Counted from the stretch's first letter, positions 14,167-25,831 are shown. The stretch is 36,349 bases of DNA from Haplosporangium gracile (GCA_015499985.1 JAAAUF010000380.1:1-36349), one strand, 5' to 3'. Notes: a model not told the origin generated them from the letters alone. Made by a program: numbers and translations.

Positions 14167-14443
14167 TGCTGTGGGTTGGGTTATCGAAGTATGGATGTAG
14201 TTTGTCCTTCACTTCCCTCTTCAACTTCTATTCGTGGCTTCAATTATTAAAGGACACAGTCCCATATCCTTCTGCTTAATTTCAGCCAGCCGTCATGCCA
14301 CGTCCCTTCTCACACTCACTCCTCTTTCCTTGCTTCTGTCACCCATCTTCTTCTACATCCTCCTCCTCCTTCTTCTTCTCCCTCTAGCGACATCATCCAT
14401 AACCCTTTACATCCTCATCAGGCTCCACCCCAACATACCAAAG
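14167..14443. promoter_or_regulatory. Shared divergent upstream region of the dehydrogenase and COG7
   Basis: Only 277 nt separate the start codons of the minus-strand dehydrogenase (14166) and plus-strand COG7 (14444). Promoter elements of both must lie here or overlap the genes. The COG7 side carries a plus-strand pyrimidine tract at about 14318-14392 (cctcctcctccttcttcttc), the same element type seen in front of other genes in the window. No clear TATA box is visible. Confidence 0.55.
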
Positions 14444-17400
14444 ATGCCAGCGCCGGCAAGACCCCAGACCCACCATTCACAACTGTCAGGGACACAGGTC
14501 ATCCAAGGCCTTCCCACCGTCGACCCCGCCTTCATCGCGCCCGACTTTGATGTCAAAGCATGGATCAATAACATCCTCAGCACCGTTCCCCCTCGTCAGT
14601 CTGGACCAACTTTATCCACTACTACAAGCACCTCATCAACACCAGCCTCGCCATCACTCAGCGGCATCAAGGGTGTAAAGTCTGTAGTTTCTTCTGTGGC
14701 AGGAGACAATGGCGACGCTTCGTTGGACGCTTCGCTTGACCTCCTTCAAACACCTGCACTCGACCCTGTCCTCGGTAATTCGACGTGAACCTGCATCGCG
14801 ACAATACCGCTGAAAAAAGTAATAGAAACGTGTTGCTCACATCGTATGTATATATTCGATCGCCCAATAGATGAAAAAGATGGAGTCGAAGACTCTTCTT
14901 CAAGCAGGTCAGCGACACCACCATCAAGTCTACAAACTACAGGAGCAACAGCAGGATCAGTAGCATCCAAAAGCCAGACTACAATCTTGACCCAACACGC
15001 GACAACACACCTCACAAAGTTGCATTTGCTCGCCGGTCAGACTTCAGCGGCCCTATCGTCTATAACACAAGATATGGTCAAGCTTCTCCCACGCTTAACC
15101 CACGAGCTCGACCAGTTGCGCCAGGAGACAAGAACTCTTCAGGAAGGCATCCGTCTTGTCAGAGGAGACATCAATACCGTCGATTCCAACGATACTGTTC
15201 AGGCTCTGGATCGTCTTAAGTACCTAGATCTAGTCAAAACTCGCATGGAGGCCACACATTCCGCACTTCGCGAGGCTGAAAATTGGAGGAACCTCGAGGC
15301 TGAGGCAAAGGAAATCTTGGCCAAGGGCGATTTCACTAGAGCTGCCACACGACTTTCGGAGGCCGAGCGGTCGCTTGTCGTCTACAAGAACACGAACGTC
15401 GAAGGCGATCGTATGACACTTTTGCTCTCCCTCAAAGATCAATTGGAGCAGCAGGTCATGAGCAAGGTCAAGGAGGCGCTGGACCAGAAGGATACCGCCG
15501 CCTGCCAGACCCTGATCAAGGTTTTTGGGCTCATTGGACGTCAGGAAAAGTTCCAGGATTTCTACATTTCGCAACGACGCGCGCCTCTGTTGGAGCAGTG
15601 GAAGCGGCTAACCCTGACATTGAACATTGGTCTCCGAGCAGGCGGACCAACCAGACCAGGCACCCCTCAAATCGCATCTGCCACAGACTCTAAGGACTTC
15701 ATCACCGCCCTCCAGACTTTCTACAAGGATGCCTCCAGTATGTTGCACGACGAGTTTGCCTGGATCACTAGCATCTTCTCCGACCCCTCAGCCACCATCC
15801 ACGGCCTTGTCCACGATATCTTTTCACACATCGATCCTAATATGCAGGCGGCCCTTCAGCAGGTTACAAAGTCCCAGGGCGACGAAGGGGGACTTCTAGT
15901 TTTGATCTCGGCTTTCATGGCGACCGAGGCGTTTGGTACCAGGATGGAGCGCATTGTTTCTCAACCTCTTGTCGGAAACCAGCGTGAGCACAGCGGGAAC
16001 CGGTCAAGAGCAGGAAGTCTGGTGGTGCCTGAGGGCACCAAGGATGGCAAGGGTAATCGGGCGTCGTTCAGCCAGGACAAAAACCTCGACCTCAAGTCAT
16101 TCCAAGATCCTCACGAGTGGGCATATGTTCTCTATGAGCCCTTTATGGGCTACCAACGGAACTATGGCAAGCTGGAGGGAGCGCATTTGAGAGCGTTGTT
16201 GACGACATCGGTACCTGCGATGGCACCTTACCTGGACTCCGTAACAAGGAGCAGAGGAATCGCCAAGAGCAGTTCGCACCTGGTCAAAATCATGACGAAT
16301 ACCAACGCGCTTGCCTTCAACCTGGCTGAAGGTGCGATTGCTCGGTGTATGAGATTGACACATGGTTTCGGAGCCCCTGGATTACTGGATGGACTCAATG
16401 GATTCTTCAAGGATATTATGGATCGCTACTCTGAAATCTTGACAGAGTGCCGCCAGAGATCAGGGCTGCAGGTGGATGTAAATGGTAACAAGATTGCCGC
16501 CGCCGCTACCGTCAAACAGAACGAGTACAGGTCGCATTCTCGACAGAGCTCCAAGTATGACAACCAACTCTCGGATTCTGCAGAGGATACGGATTCGGAT
16601 GGATGGGATGAGGATGTACATGAGCAAGATCAGCGGCTTTTCCAGATGGGTTGTCGGCTGATGGTGCTTTGCAAACAGCTCTGTCAGAGGTTGGAGCAGC
16701 TGGATGTCAAGACCAAGAAGGCGCTTCGGGGTGTTGAAGAGTTTGTCAACATGGATCAAAGCCACTACCCGGACGGAGGTCATCTCATAGTCGACCAAGG
16801 ATCATTAGTGTCGGGACTCAAGTCTGCAACAGCTGTTCAACCACCCAACGCCTCAATCGCTCTCCTTCAGCAGTCCAACCTAAACAGTTTCCGCCTGTCT
16901 GAGATTCTGGAGATTGTCAAAAAGTCGAGTCTCAAGGATGAAGCGGCATCAAAGGACCAAGTTTTGGCGGAAACGGACCTTGGATTGGACCCCAAGCCAC
17001 ACCACCTGTTCTTGCAGAGCCACCAACACGTGGTTCAGTTGACAAAGCTCTGTCAACGGTTCATCTTCGACTCTGTCTACATTCCTCTGTCGCGACCACT
17101 TGCAGAACTGGCGTTGCTTCCTTGCTGGACCGAGGGAGCTGACCAGCCTGGTGGACCCAACAACAAAGTTTCAAGAAGAGTGCACCAGTCTACGCTGGGA
17201 GGTACTCGAACGGATGTGATCAAGTTCCGGTCGAGTCCTAGTGATTACATGGAGGAACTATTGAGGCAGTTGTTGGCGTTGCCGTTGACGTTTGGAACCT
17301 ACGAAGGAGACCCAGGTCTGCGGTTCGGTATTCATTTGTTGCCATATGCCGATCGACCCTTGGAGCTTCAGAATCAGCAGGAGTTGACTTCCACGGAAGG

Positions 17401-18223
17401 TGGCGATGGATCGGGAGAGAGGAGCCAGGATGCGGATCAGGATCTTGGAGTTGGGTCGGCTGACAATAACTCGAAGAGAGAGGGTGAGGAAGAAGGAGGG
17501 GAGCCATTGGAGGACGAGGACGATTTGGCAGTGATGCATCGCTGGATCACGTCGCTTTCCCGAGCCGCGATGCATACGATTATCGAGCGCCTCTATGACC
17601 CCAATCTCGGCGAGTTTGCGACTTCACCGACGACACCTTCTTCTGCCACTATGACTTCTCAACAGCCGAGGACCCGGTTTGGAAGCCCTGCTGCATCATC
17701 CCCCGTCTCGTCGTCTCCTGGCGGTGGTCTGAACCAGCAGCAGGTCGGTACTAAGAAGCAGTATTATTTGAGTCGACTTTCGGAGGCTGGTGCCAACCAG
17801 TTGAGCATGGACTTGGGATACTTTGTTGACACCTGTTTGGGTTCCCTGGCGATCGAACCTACGTCCAGTATTCAGTCGTTGATCAAGGCGCTGCGGATGA
17901 GTGAGGCTGGGTTGCTGATGGCTTTGCAGCAGATGCAGCAGCAGCAATTGGAACAGCAGGAGCAGGATAGCTCTGTCGCTATAGCTGCAGCCGCTGCTGC
18001 TGAAGTAGATTCGTCGGCGTCGATTTCGCAGGATGCTGGAGCAGTGTCGAGCGGTGGTACGACGTTGGAGCCCCACCAGGTTTCAATTGTTATCCCTGGA
18101 GCACCTGTGTTACCGTCGGTGTTGGTGATTGGGGATGAAGATATACCTGGCCAAATTGAGCTTGAGATTACTGTCTTCAAGTGGGTTGCTCGTCTCAAGG
18201 GCATCACCATTCCTTCTTCATAG
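14444..18223 (+). CDS. COG7: Conserved oligomeric Golgi complex subunit 7
   Basis: Lobe B subunit of the COG Golgi tether. The two exons are 14444-14774 and 14871-18223 with one 96-nt intron; they join to 1227 residues (human COG7 is 770). The N-terminal family signature FIAPDFDVKAWINNIL (residues 30-45) matches the LADDFDVKEWIN region of animal COG7. After a Ser/Thr-rich linker the coiled-coil core follows (LPRLTHELDQLRQETRTLQE, LDLVKTRMEATHSALREAEN, AKGDFTRAATRLSEAERSL). Mid-protein blocks include YEPFMGYQRNYGKLE and CMRLTHGFGAPGLLDGLNGF. The C-terminal block is LSMDLGYFVDTCLGSLAIEP. The extra length comes from low-complexity insertions: a basic/Ser segment near 16000, an acidic DTDSDGWDEDVHEQ near 16600, an acidic Glu/Asp segment near 17400-17530, a Ser/Thr/Pro segment near 17620-17740, and a Gln- then Ala-rich stretch near 17920-18010. 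No membrane segment is seen. Confidence 0.93.
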
Positions 18224-18354
18224 ATTTGACCTTTCATAAAAGTTTTTGAATCGATGGTGGTTTTCTTTTAAGTCGCATAGTAGCATGGAACGTATTTATT
18301 TCATTTTTTTTGATTATAAGTACTGGAGATGTAAAGATGGATTCATCCAGGTGT

Positions 18355-18380
18355 AGAGAGAGAGAGAGAGAGAGAGAGAG
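18355..18380. repeat. (AG)n microsatellite
   Basis: About 13 uninterrupted AG units lie between the convergent COG7 and H+-ATPase genes, near the N gap. Such tracts are common sites of assembly trouble. Confidence 0.95.
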
Positions 18381-18466
18381 TAACGAGAGGATAAGGAGTG
18401 GATATAGAAAAGGGATACAGAAGAGGAGTATTTGACGGAGAAGATAGTATGAACAAAAAAAAAAAG

Positions 18467-18505
18467 NNNNNNNNNNNNNNNNNNNNNNNNNNNNNNNNNN
18501 NNNNN
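18467..18505. other. Assembly gap (39 N)
   Basis: The sequence reads N from 18467 to 18505, just after an A-run and about 90 nt from an AG microsatellite. Bases are unknown here. Confidence 0.99.
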
Positions 18506-18554
18506 TAATGGACAAAGAAATGTCAGAAAAGTGAATAGCACCGCCGTTCGTGTT

Positions 18555-21500
18555 TTACAAGCTGCCACCTTGACGATCCCAGGAAATATCCTCCATCATC
18601 GACTGCGGGATCTTGCTTCCCCCACGACCAATCGCCAATAGAACCTTCGTCTTTGCAACAATCGCCTCGGGGCCCTTGTGCATACTCCTCCAGACCCGTT
18701 TCTGGTTCCCTTCTACCCGCTTCCTGTCCTGAAGCATCTTCCTTCGTCCTCCGCAGGGTGCGCATGAGAGGGAGTGGGAGCCTAGGGTCCAGAATTTGAA
18801 GACTTGGACTTTGATGACATCGAGCACGACACAGGAGACGAGGGAGACGCCAAAGACTGCCAGGGCCTGGGTTGCGGGGACTGCGGGAGTCAACCATCCA
18901 AAGATGACCATCAACAGCGCGACGACCTGGGTACCCAAGATTACGGTTGTGAACCAAATGGATGGCATACTCTCCCAGAAGTAACCCGTGAGACGAGTGG
19001 AAAAGATGAGGAAATGAGGTGCGGAGGAGATGTGGAGGTACATGATGGATTCGAGGGATCGGTCGACCTCGGGGGAGTTGACTTCTGCGGTTGGGTAGGG
19101 TTGGTAGCCGTGGACTTTCCAGAAGTAGAAGAAGTGGCCGAAGGAGAGACCTGTGAGGAGGACGCCGAGGAAGCAGGAGAGGAAGATCAATTGGCCGACT
19201 CGCCACTTGTCTGGCATCTTTGAGATCTATTATGACCATGCGGGGAAATGTATAAGTGATTAGAATATTGGATTAAATTGATCAGAGGCGTTTAAGAGTC
19301 TCAGTGCAACTAATCAAAACTCATTCAAAAAAAAGATGAAAAGTACCTGCGCGTTGTCGACAGCAATGACAAGGGTGGCAAGATCGTTGAGGACACAGAT
19401 AAGGATCAACAGCTTGGCAGGCAAGGTCCAGTCAAAGACCAAGATGACCACAAAGAAGAACATCAAGAAATGTACCGTCGACGTGATCCGATACAACGCA
19501 TAAGACCGCATCCGCTGGAAGATCGCCCTCGACGCCAAAATACCATCAACAATCGTCGACAGTCCGGGCGCCAAAAGGACAATGTCAGCCGCAGACCGTG
19601 CGGCATCTGTACATCCATGGACCGCAATTCCGACATTGGCCTTCTTGAGTGCGGGGGCATCATTGACTCCATCGCCCGTCATGCCGACAAGAAGTCCGCG
19701 TTGTTGGAGGGCATCAACGATCCTGAACTTGTGCTCCGGTGTAACCTCTGCGAATCCGTCAGCGCGGTAGAATCGATCCGACCGTTGTTCCTCCGAAAGC
19801 GAACTGTTCGCCAGATGAGAAGCATCCAAGATAACACGACCCAGACCCAAACGACGCGAGACTTCCTTGGCAATGATCTGCTGGTCTCCCGTCACCATCT
19901 TGACCGTGATACCCATCTTCTGGCACCGCTGGATCGTCTGTTCCGAGTCTGGGCGTGGGGGGTCCAACATCGCCGCCAATCCAACCAAGGTCCACTTGTC
20001 AGTCCCCGCCAGCGTCCTGGCAACACCAAGAGCACGCAGTCCACGCTGAGCCATGGTCGTGTAAGCCCTAACAGCTGTGTCGCTACCACCCACCAACTGA
20101 ATAATAACCTGAGGGGCACCCTTGGCAACCTTATAAGTCGTTCCACTGCTGACATCCCGAACGGTCGCCTGGGTATACTTGGAAGTGGGGTTGAAGGGGA
20201 TAAAGTTGCTGATCTCGTATCCAGGGACCTTGCTAGACCCAGCGGGGCGGTTACGGAGAATAGGAACCTGCCACTCGGCGGCCTGACGGACTGCCAACTC
20301 GATAGGATCATTTGCGCCAAATTCCGAGGCGAGATAAGAGTACAGCAACAAGTCCTGGGGAGAATAGCCCTGAGCGAGATAAGGTTCGTCAAAGGTCAAC
20401 TCGTTGAGAGTCAAGGTACCCGTCTTGTCGGAGCAGAGGACCGAAAGGGCTGACATTTCCTCAACAGCCGCAAGACGCTTGACAATGACCTGCTTGGCAG
20501 CCAAACCACGGGCACCGACAGCCATGGTGACGGCCATGACAGAGGGGAGACCGATGGGGATAGCGGAAATGGCCAGGATCATGACCGGTCCAAGGATGTT
20601 GAGGACTTGTCCACGGATAGGATCGTTGCGGTAAGTGATGTACTGGACGACGATGATGATAATGGTCAAGAGCAAAGTGAAGAGAACCAGGAAGTTTCCA
20701 ATCCGATTGATGACCTTCTGGAAATGCCCCTCGTTCGCCGTGTTTGCAATCAAATGCGCCGCCTTGCCGATATACGTCTCACTGCCCGTCTTTGTGACAA
20801 TCGCCCTTTGCTGACCCTGCTTGACAACCGTCGACGAAAACACTTCTTCGCCCTTTTTCTTGGAAACCGCAAAAGATTCACCCGTCAATGAGGATTGGTC
20901 GACCAAAAGATCTCCATCCGTATGCGCACCCGATGCATCGATTCCCAGAAGGCGACCGTCGGCGGGGACAATATCGCCCAGACGGAGGACAATGATATCT
21001 CCGGGGACCAAGAGGGTGGTGTCGATTTCCTGAAGTTGCCCCTCACGCCAGCAGCGGGTCTTGAGAGCCAGGGTTTGGCGGAGGGCTTCGACCGCGGACT
21101 CTGCACGGGCTTCTTCAAAGTATCCGATGACTGCGTTTAAGAACAACAGGCCGAGAATCGTGAAAAAGTTGAACCAGTCCTATTATTATAGAGATAAGGG
21201 CTATATTTAAGTACACCTCGTTGCTGGTTTTGCATATGTGTGTGTGTGTTCAGTACATCATACCGAAGGTAAAACTAGCCCACCACCACCAGCCGGTGAA
21301 CACAAACACGCGATTGATACAAAAAGAAATCAAACTAAAATAAAAAAGGTCCAACGATGTTGCGCCCCACCTCCCCTTATGTTACCGAGTAGGTAGCAAC
21401 CTTTGTCTGTTTGTCTCTTTATCCGCTTCGTTGTTGTTGTTGTTGTTGTTGTAGTCATGAATATGATCGTCGTGGTTGTTGTGCACCCCCATCCTTGCCA

Positions 21501-22471
21501 TCTAAGAGCACTGTTAAATAAAAAAGAACATCAAGAAAAAAAAAAAAAGCAACAACAGGCACAAGGCATAAAGTATACAAAGGTCCAGACCAAGTGGCAA
21601 ACAAGGTGCAAAACGATGTATATGCATGTATGTGTCTCGCAACGGTAACGACGTTCACCTGTCGGCTCCCTTATCCCCAGCCAACCCTGCAGCTCTGCGC
21701 CATGGTATTATTTGCGTTTACAGTACATACATGTATGTAAGCAGTACAATACGCCTCCCTCTCGCCTTTCCCTACGTTGCCACTGCCACACTCTCCTTTA
21801 CGGTCAAACATGCCAGGTTGTTTTCATAGCCACTTTTTTTTGTTGTTGTTTGTCCCGTCAGTCCAGATATTTCCCATACTCAGCCTTACTTCTCCCTTTT
21901 TTTTTTAACTACTCGCCCAGCCAAAAGAACAGGGTCGTGCGTGCGTGCACGCCCAAAAAAAAAAATAGAAGGGTTATTTTTAACCCGCCTGCGTCTTCCT
22001 CTCCCTCTCCCCCTACACGCTCCCTCATTTCTATCCGTGTTGTGTTGCCTTGTATCTAAGTAACAGCACAAAAACAAAAATATCCAAATGTTTCTTTACC
22101 TTGACGATGGCAGAGACGATACAAGCAGCCTCGATCAAGAACGCAATCGGCCCCACAAAATAACTCAAAAATTTCAGCAGCTGGTTGACCTTCACCTCAA
22201 CCAACTGGTTAGGTCCAAAAGTCTTCAACCGTTGCGCCGCCTGCTCGTGTGTGAGCCCGGTCTGTGGGTGTGTCAACAATAGGTCGTCCATCTCGACGCC
22301 TGCATGTTCCTTTGAGCCATTGTTGCCGCGATTGCTGTTGCCGGAGGGGACGCGTGAGCGGGGTGGACTGGAAGAGGATGAAGAAGGGGAGGTGGAGGAA
22401 GTGGAGGCGGAGAAGCCTTTGAATTCTTCTTCCTTGGGGTCGTCATGGAGTTCGAGATATCCTCGCGTCAT
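18555..22471 (-). CDS. PMA1: Plasma-membrane H+-transporting P-type ATPase (type IIIA)
   Basis: Electrogenic proton pump that energises nutrient uptake at the plasma membrane. The three exons are 22471-22100, 21179-19347 and 19226-18555, joining to 958 residues (yeast Pma1 is 918). A Ser-rich cytosolic N-terminus (residues about 20-45) precedes the first membrane hairpin (LLKFLSYFVGPIAFLIEAAC). The actuator domain has DQSSLTGES. The phosphorylation site is Asp375 in SDKTGTLTLNE. The nucleotide and hinge motifs are VAKGAPQVI, VKMVTGDQQ and GMTGDGVNDAPALKKANVGI, followed by the proton-pump segment DAARSAADIVLLAPGLSTI. The sixth membrane span contains LNDLATLVIAVDNA, with the Asp position typical of H+-ATPases. 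The C-terminal tail is basic then Ser/Asp-rich and could be the autoinhibitory region. Intron 1 is 920 nt, far longer than most introns here. The 5' flank carries a long pyrimidine tract on the coding strand. Confidence 0.96.
21180..22099 (-). other. 920-nt first intron of the H+-ATPase gene
   Basis: The donor AAG before GTAAAG at 22099 and the acceptor AATAATAG ending at 21180 join two segments (IVSAIVK and DWFNFFTIL) that are contiguous in the family. No conserved coding segment is seen inside. The intron holds a (GTT)n tract near 21431-21452, several A-runs and TG/CA-rich stretches. Confidence 0.85.
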
Positions 22472-23911
22472 GATGGTTGCTTCTTTGCTGGATTATGTAA
22501 AAGGGAAGGGAAAGAACGGCCGAAAAGAGAATGAGGGGTGTTCTTATGCGCGTTTAAGGTGAAAGATGGAGTTGAACAAAGGAAGAAGGAGGAGACGAGA
22601 GTGAAGGAAGAGAAGGAGGGTAAGGAGGAGGAGAAAGAGAGGACGAAGTAAGAAGTGAGAAGAAGAGAGGGGCAGAAGCCAGTGGGCTTGGTAGATGAAG
22701 TGAAAGGGAAGAGAGTCTTTCGCTTGCAAGTGAAGGGGATTGAAGTGGTGAAGGGCTGTTAGTTGGATTGAATAGGAATAAATGTACAAGTTGCCTTTAG
22801 GAGGCAACCAAGAAAAGGTGTTGTTGATTGTCTATCTCGGTGTCGGAGGAGAGCGCAGAGTCGGAACTGAAGGGGAAGGAGAAGGAGACAATTCGAAGAG
22901 GAGGGGGAGGCGGTAAAGAAGAAGAAGAAGAAGAAGAAAAGAGAAAAGAGAAAAGAAGAGAAAGAAGAGAAAAACGAACGAAAGAAGTGGCGATGAAGAC
23001 GACGACTGACTGGTGGTAAGTTTGAACCGAATAGGGGAGTCGAGAACAATGCCTTGTCTCGTTGCATTGCGCCCTGAAAATGGTCCCTATCTCGCCGACA
23101 TCTCTCTTTTTTTCCTTGTCCTTCCCTCTTTCGTCCTCCCTGACCACCACAGACAGACAACGCCCTATTTTGAGAGCATTTCTCGTTCTTCCTTGTTCTC
23201 CTTTTTCGACCTCCCTCATGTGCTTCTTCTCAACTAAGGAGCAGCATCTGTCTGTGTGGTCAAGGTCAATTGGCAGGGTGTGTGTGCTTGTCAACAAAAT
23301 TGAAAGAGCCCATTGCCGCCAAGCATATAAAGTTGCTACGGCAAAAGGACAAAGATCGAGAACGAGCAAGAGTGGCGTTGTGTTCACTTCTTGTGCTCTC
23401 GTCTTTATTCCTTGTATTCATCCAACCAACAGTCAGCATCCATACGCCCACATGTAGGTAGACATGTAGAAGTATTATCACATCCATGTCTTTCATAATC
23501 ATATGTCGAAGTCCCGAACAGAGCTTCCATGTCACCGCCTCACAAAGAAACCATGCGATGCGTATGCACCCCAGCCCCCAGTTTTCACAGTCGTCGTAAT
23601 GACCATAAAACGTTAATACAAGAGGAAGTTCTCAGTCGCTCTTAAGTACAGACCTTATTACGCCCTAATTATTATTTTCCCCGTTGCACCAACATGATCA
23701 ATTTGCAATCGATCCTATCGTCCCTTCGTCCCTTCGAGCTAATAAAAGAAAGAAGGCAATGATAGACCTTTCATCAATGAGGCCTTGATTCAAGTACAAA
23801 GGACAATAAGAAAAAATGTATGGATATGAATGTAATATTTAATTGACTTGATGATTGGTATCCGTGTAACACAAAAGCTGAACTGTCTGACAAAGAAGAA
23901 ATATACAATTT
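22472..23911. other. Intergenic region upstream of the H+-ATPase
   Basis: About 1.44 kb separates the H+-ATPase start from the uroporphyrinogen decarboxylase stop, both minus strand. The first 500 nt are purine-rich on the plus strand; the rest is mixed. Open frames here are Glu/Lys/Arg- or Ser/Phe/Leu-rich by-products of the purine tract and show no family motif. Confidence 0.6.
22560..22990 (-). promoter_or_regulatory. Pyrimidine tract (coding strand) upstream of the H+-ATPase
   Basis: The plus strand is a nearly continuous G/A run with GAAGAAG-type repeats, densest at 22560-22670 and 22855-22985. On the minus strand, which carries the gene, this is a CT-rich tract ending about 90 nt from the ATG. 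The same arrangement precedes other genes in the window. A role in promoter opening or start-site choice is inferred. Confidence 0.5.
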
Positions 23912-25667
23912 CTACAGACGAGTATCATCCTCACATTCAACCTCTCCCTCTCCTTCACCCCCACTCCACCCCTCAGCAGCAACCTCACGTCCCACGCGAT
24001 GAACAGTCTTCAAAAACACCTCCATCGCATCCACTGACACATCCGGCAAGATTCCATGTCCCAAGTTAGCAATATACTTCTTACCACCAAAGAACCCGCG
24101 AACCATCTTTTCGGTAGCCTCAACAATTGCATCCTCCCCACCCAGAAGCACAGTCGGATCCAAGTTGCCCTGCAACGTCACCCTTCCGCGACTCACAGCC
24201 TTGGCCCCAGCAGGGGTATGACTCCAATCCAACGAGACTACATCAAAACCCGACGACGAGTCGGACAGCTTGTCCAATGCGAACCAAGCGCCCTTTGCAA
24301 ACACCGTCATTGGTACCACCTTCTCCGAACCAAGTTCTGCCTTGACACGACGCGCGATTTGTATGAGGTAGGGGAGCGAGAACTTTTCGAATTCATTAGG
24401 TCCGAGTTCCCCGGCCCAGGATTCAAAGATCTGGAGCATTTGTGCGCCGGCATGGACTTGAGCGACAAGGTAATCGACTGAGACGTCGGTGATTCTTTGC
24501 AAGAGTTCTTGGGATTCTTTGGGGTATTGGAAGATCCATGTCTTGGCCTTTGAGAACGTCCTGCTCCCTCCTCCCTCCACCATATACGCCTACATTTTTT
24601 TTTTTTTTGCCAATTGAAACGCGCTTTAAGTTTTCAGATGTAGATACAAAGAACTCATGAATAACAAAGTCAGCAAATGAATAGCAACAACAAAAGACAA
24701 CGTACCATCTGGGTCCAGGGACCACCAGTGAACCCAATCAACGGAACCCTCCCCTCAAGCGCATGTCGCGTCATCGTAATCGCATCAAACACATACTGTA
24801 ACTCTTTATGCACATCCACCTTTTGCTTCAACCTTTTCATATCTTCAGGTGATGCCAGTGGGTTGGGCAGGGAGGGCCCCTTTCCGGGGAGCATCTCGAC
24901 GACTAGTCCCAGAGCCTGGGGGACGACGAGAATGTCGGAAAAGATGATGGCGGCGTCGAGGAGGCCGTCGTAGCGGTCGATGGGCTGGAGGGTTACTTTT
25001 GTGGCCAATTCTGGGGTGCGGACCACTTTGAAGAAGTCGTGTTCTTCCCTGACCTTGCGGAACTCTATTGTATAAGAGGGGTTCAATTAAAGAATGGAGG
25101 GTGCGGGTGAGTATGTTTTCTATGTTCACTTCGCTCACTCGCACAAAATCTCAAATCGGAAGACAATTTTTTTTCTTAATTCTCCCGCGCTCTTCCTCAA
25201 CGGCTGATCTTGCTTGTCCAAACTTCCATTCCCTCACTTCGCATTCCTCATTCCTCTGACTCTTTTCATCCAATGGTCATTCCTTCTCTCCCTCACACAA
25301 ACAATAACAACAACAATGTTAGCACCGCTTCTTCAGTCAAAAAAACAATAAAAAGGACAGCAAACTTACCAGGAAGGTACCGCCCAGCCTGGCGCATAAC
25401 CCACACAGGAACACGCTCCGTCTCTTCCCCCCTCGCAGCCCTCAAGATCAGGTCGTTCTTCAATCGAGGAAACGTCTTGCCCGTCGGATCCACCTGCTCC
25501 TCAGTCCACTCTGACACCGACAACGATGAGGGGGTAATGGAGCCGAAGGGATACTGTTCGACACGAGGGACAACTAGGGCAGAGGTCAGGGTTAAGACCA
25601 AGAGGACAGCCGTCAGGGCGCGGAAGAGTGGCGACGATGACAACCGAGGCATGCTAATGCTAGCCAT
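23912..25667 (-). CDS. HEM12: Uroporphyrinogen decarboxylase with hydrophobic N-terminal leader
   Basis: Catalyses the four decarboxylations of uroporphyrinogen III to coproporphyrinogen III in haem synthesis. The three exons are 25667-25370, 25064-24706 and 24589-23912, joining to 444 residues (yeast Hem12 is 362). Core motifs are [15 protein letters not shown] (substrate arginines), [16 protein letters not shown] (catalytic Asp), [17 protein letters not shown] (active-site Tyr), [16 protein letters not shown] and NLGHGILPD (active-site His). The first ~75 residues are additional: MASISMPRL, then a hydrophobic segment ([20 protein letters not shown]), then a Ser/Pro-rich spacer before [13 protein letters not shown] where normal enzymes begin. 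No Met lies between residue 6 and the MRQAGRY motif, so the leader cannot be avoided by a downstream start unless an exon is missed. The start context aacaATGG is good. An acidic tail ([12 protein letters not shown]) follows the core. Confidence 0.96.
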
Positions 25668-25830
25668 TGTTTGTTGTTGTATGAGGTATGAACGAGAGAG
25701 AAGAAAAGAAGGAGGGTCTCAATTGATTTGAATTGGTGGAGAGTGAAGGAGAGACGAAAGGGAAAGTAGTGAAGAAGAAATAAAGAAGACGATGAAGAAA
25801 AAGGTGCAGATCATCAATTTGAAGGGCCTC
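25668..25830 (-). promoter_or_regulatory. 5' flank of uroporphyrinogen decarboxylase with pyrimidine tract
   Basis: Between the start codon and the TATA-like box the coding strand is largely CT (plus strand gagagagaagaaaagaagga and similar, 25691-25800). It ends in a CAA-repeat leader right before the ATG. Confidence 0.45.
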
Positions 25831-25831
25831 G

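Larger units (their letters stand above)
18224..18554. other. Convergent 3' ends of COG7 and the H+-ATPase, with assembly gap
   Basis: COG7 (plus) and the H+-ATPase (minus) end 331 nt apart. The interval holds an (AG)n microsatellite, an A-run and a 39-base run of N. No gene is present. Gap size and true sequence are unknown, so shared or overlapping 3' UTRs cannot be judged. Confidence 0.8.

Noticed and set aside
19470..20453. 327-codon plus-strand open frame
   Set aside because: It is antisense to the catalytic domain of the H+-ATPase, is Arg-rich and has no family motif.
22759..23387. Overlapping open frames of up to 196 codons in the H+-ATPase upstream region
   Set aside because: Composition follows the purine/pyrimidine skew (Phe/Ser/Leu or Glu/Lys/Arg) and no conserved segment is seen.
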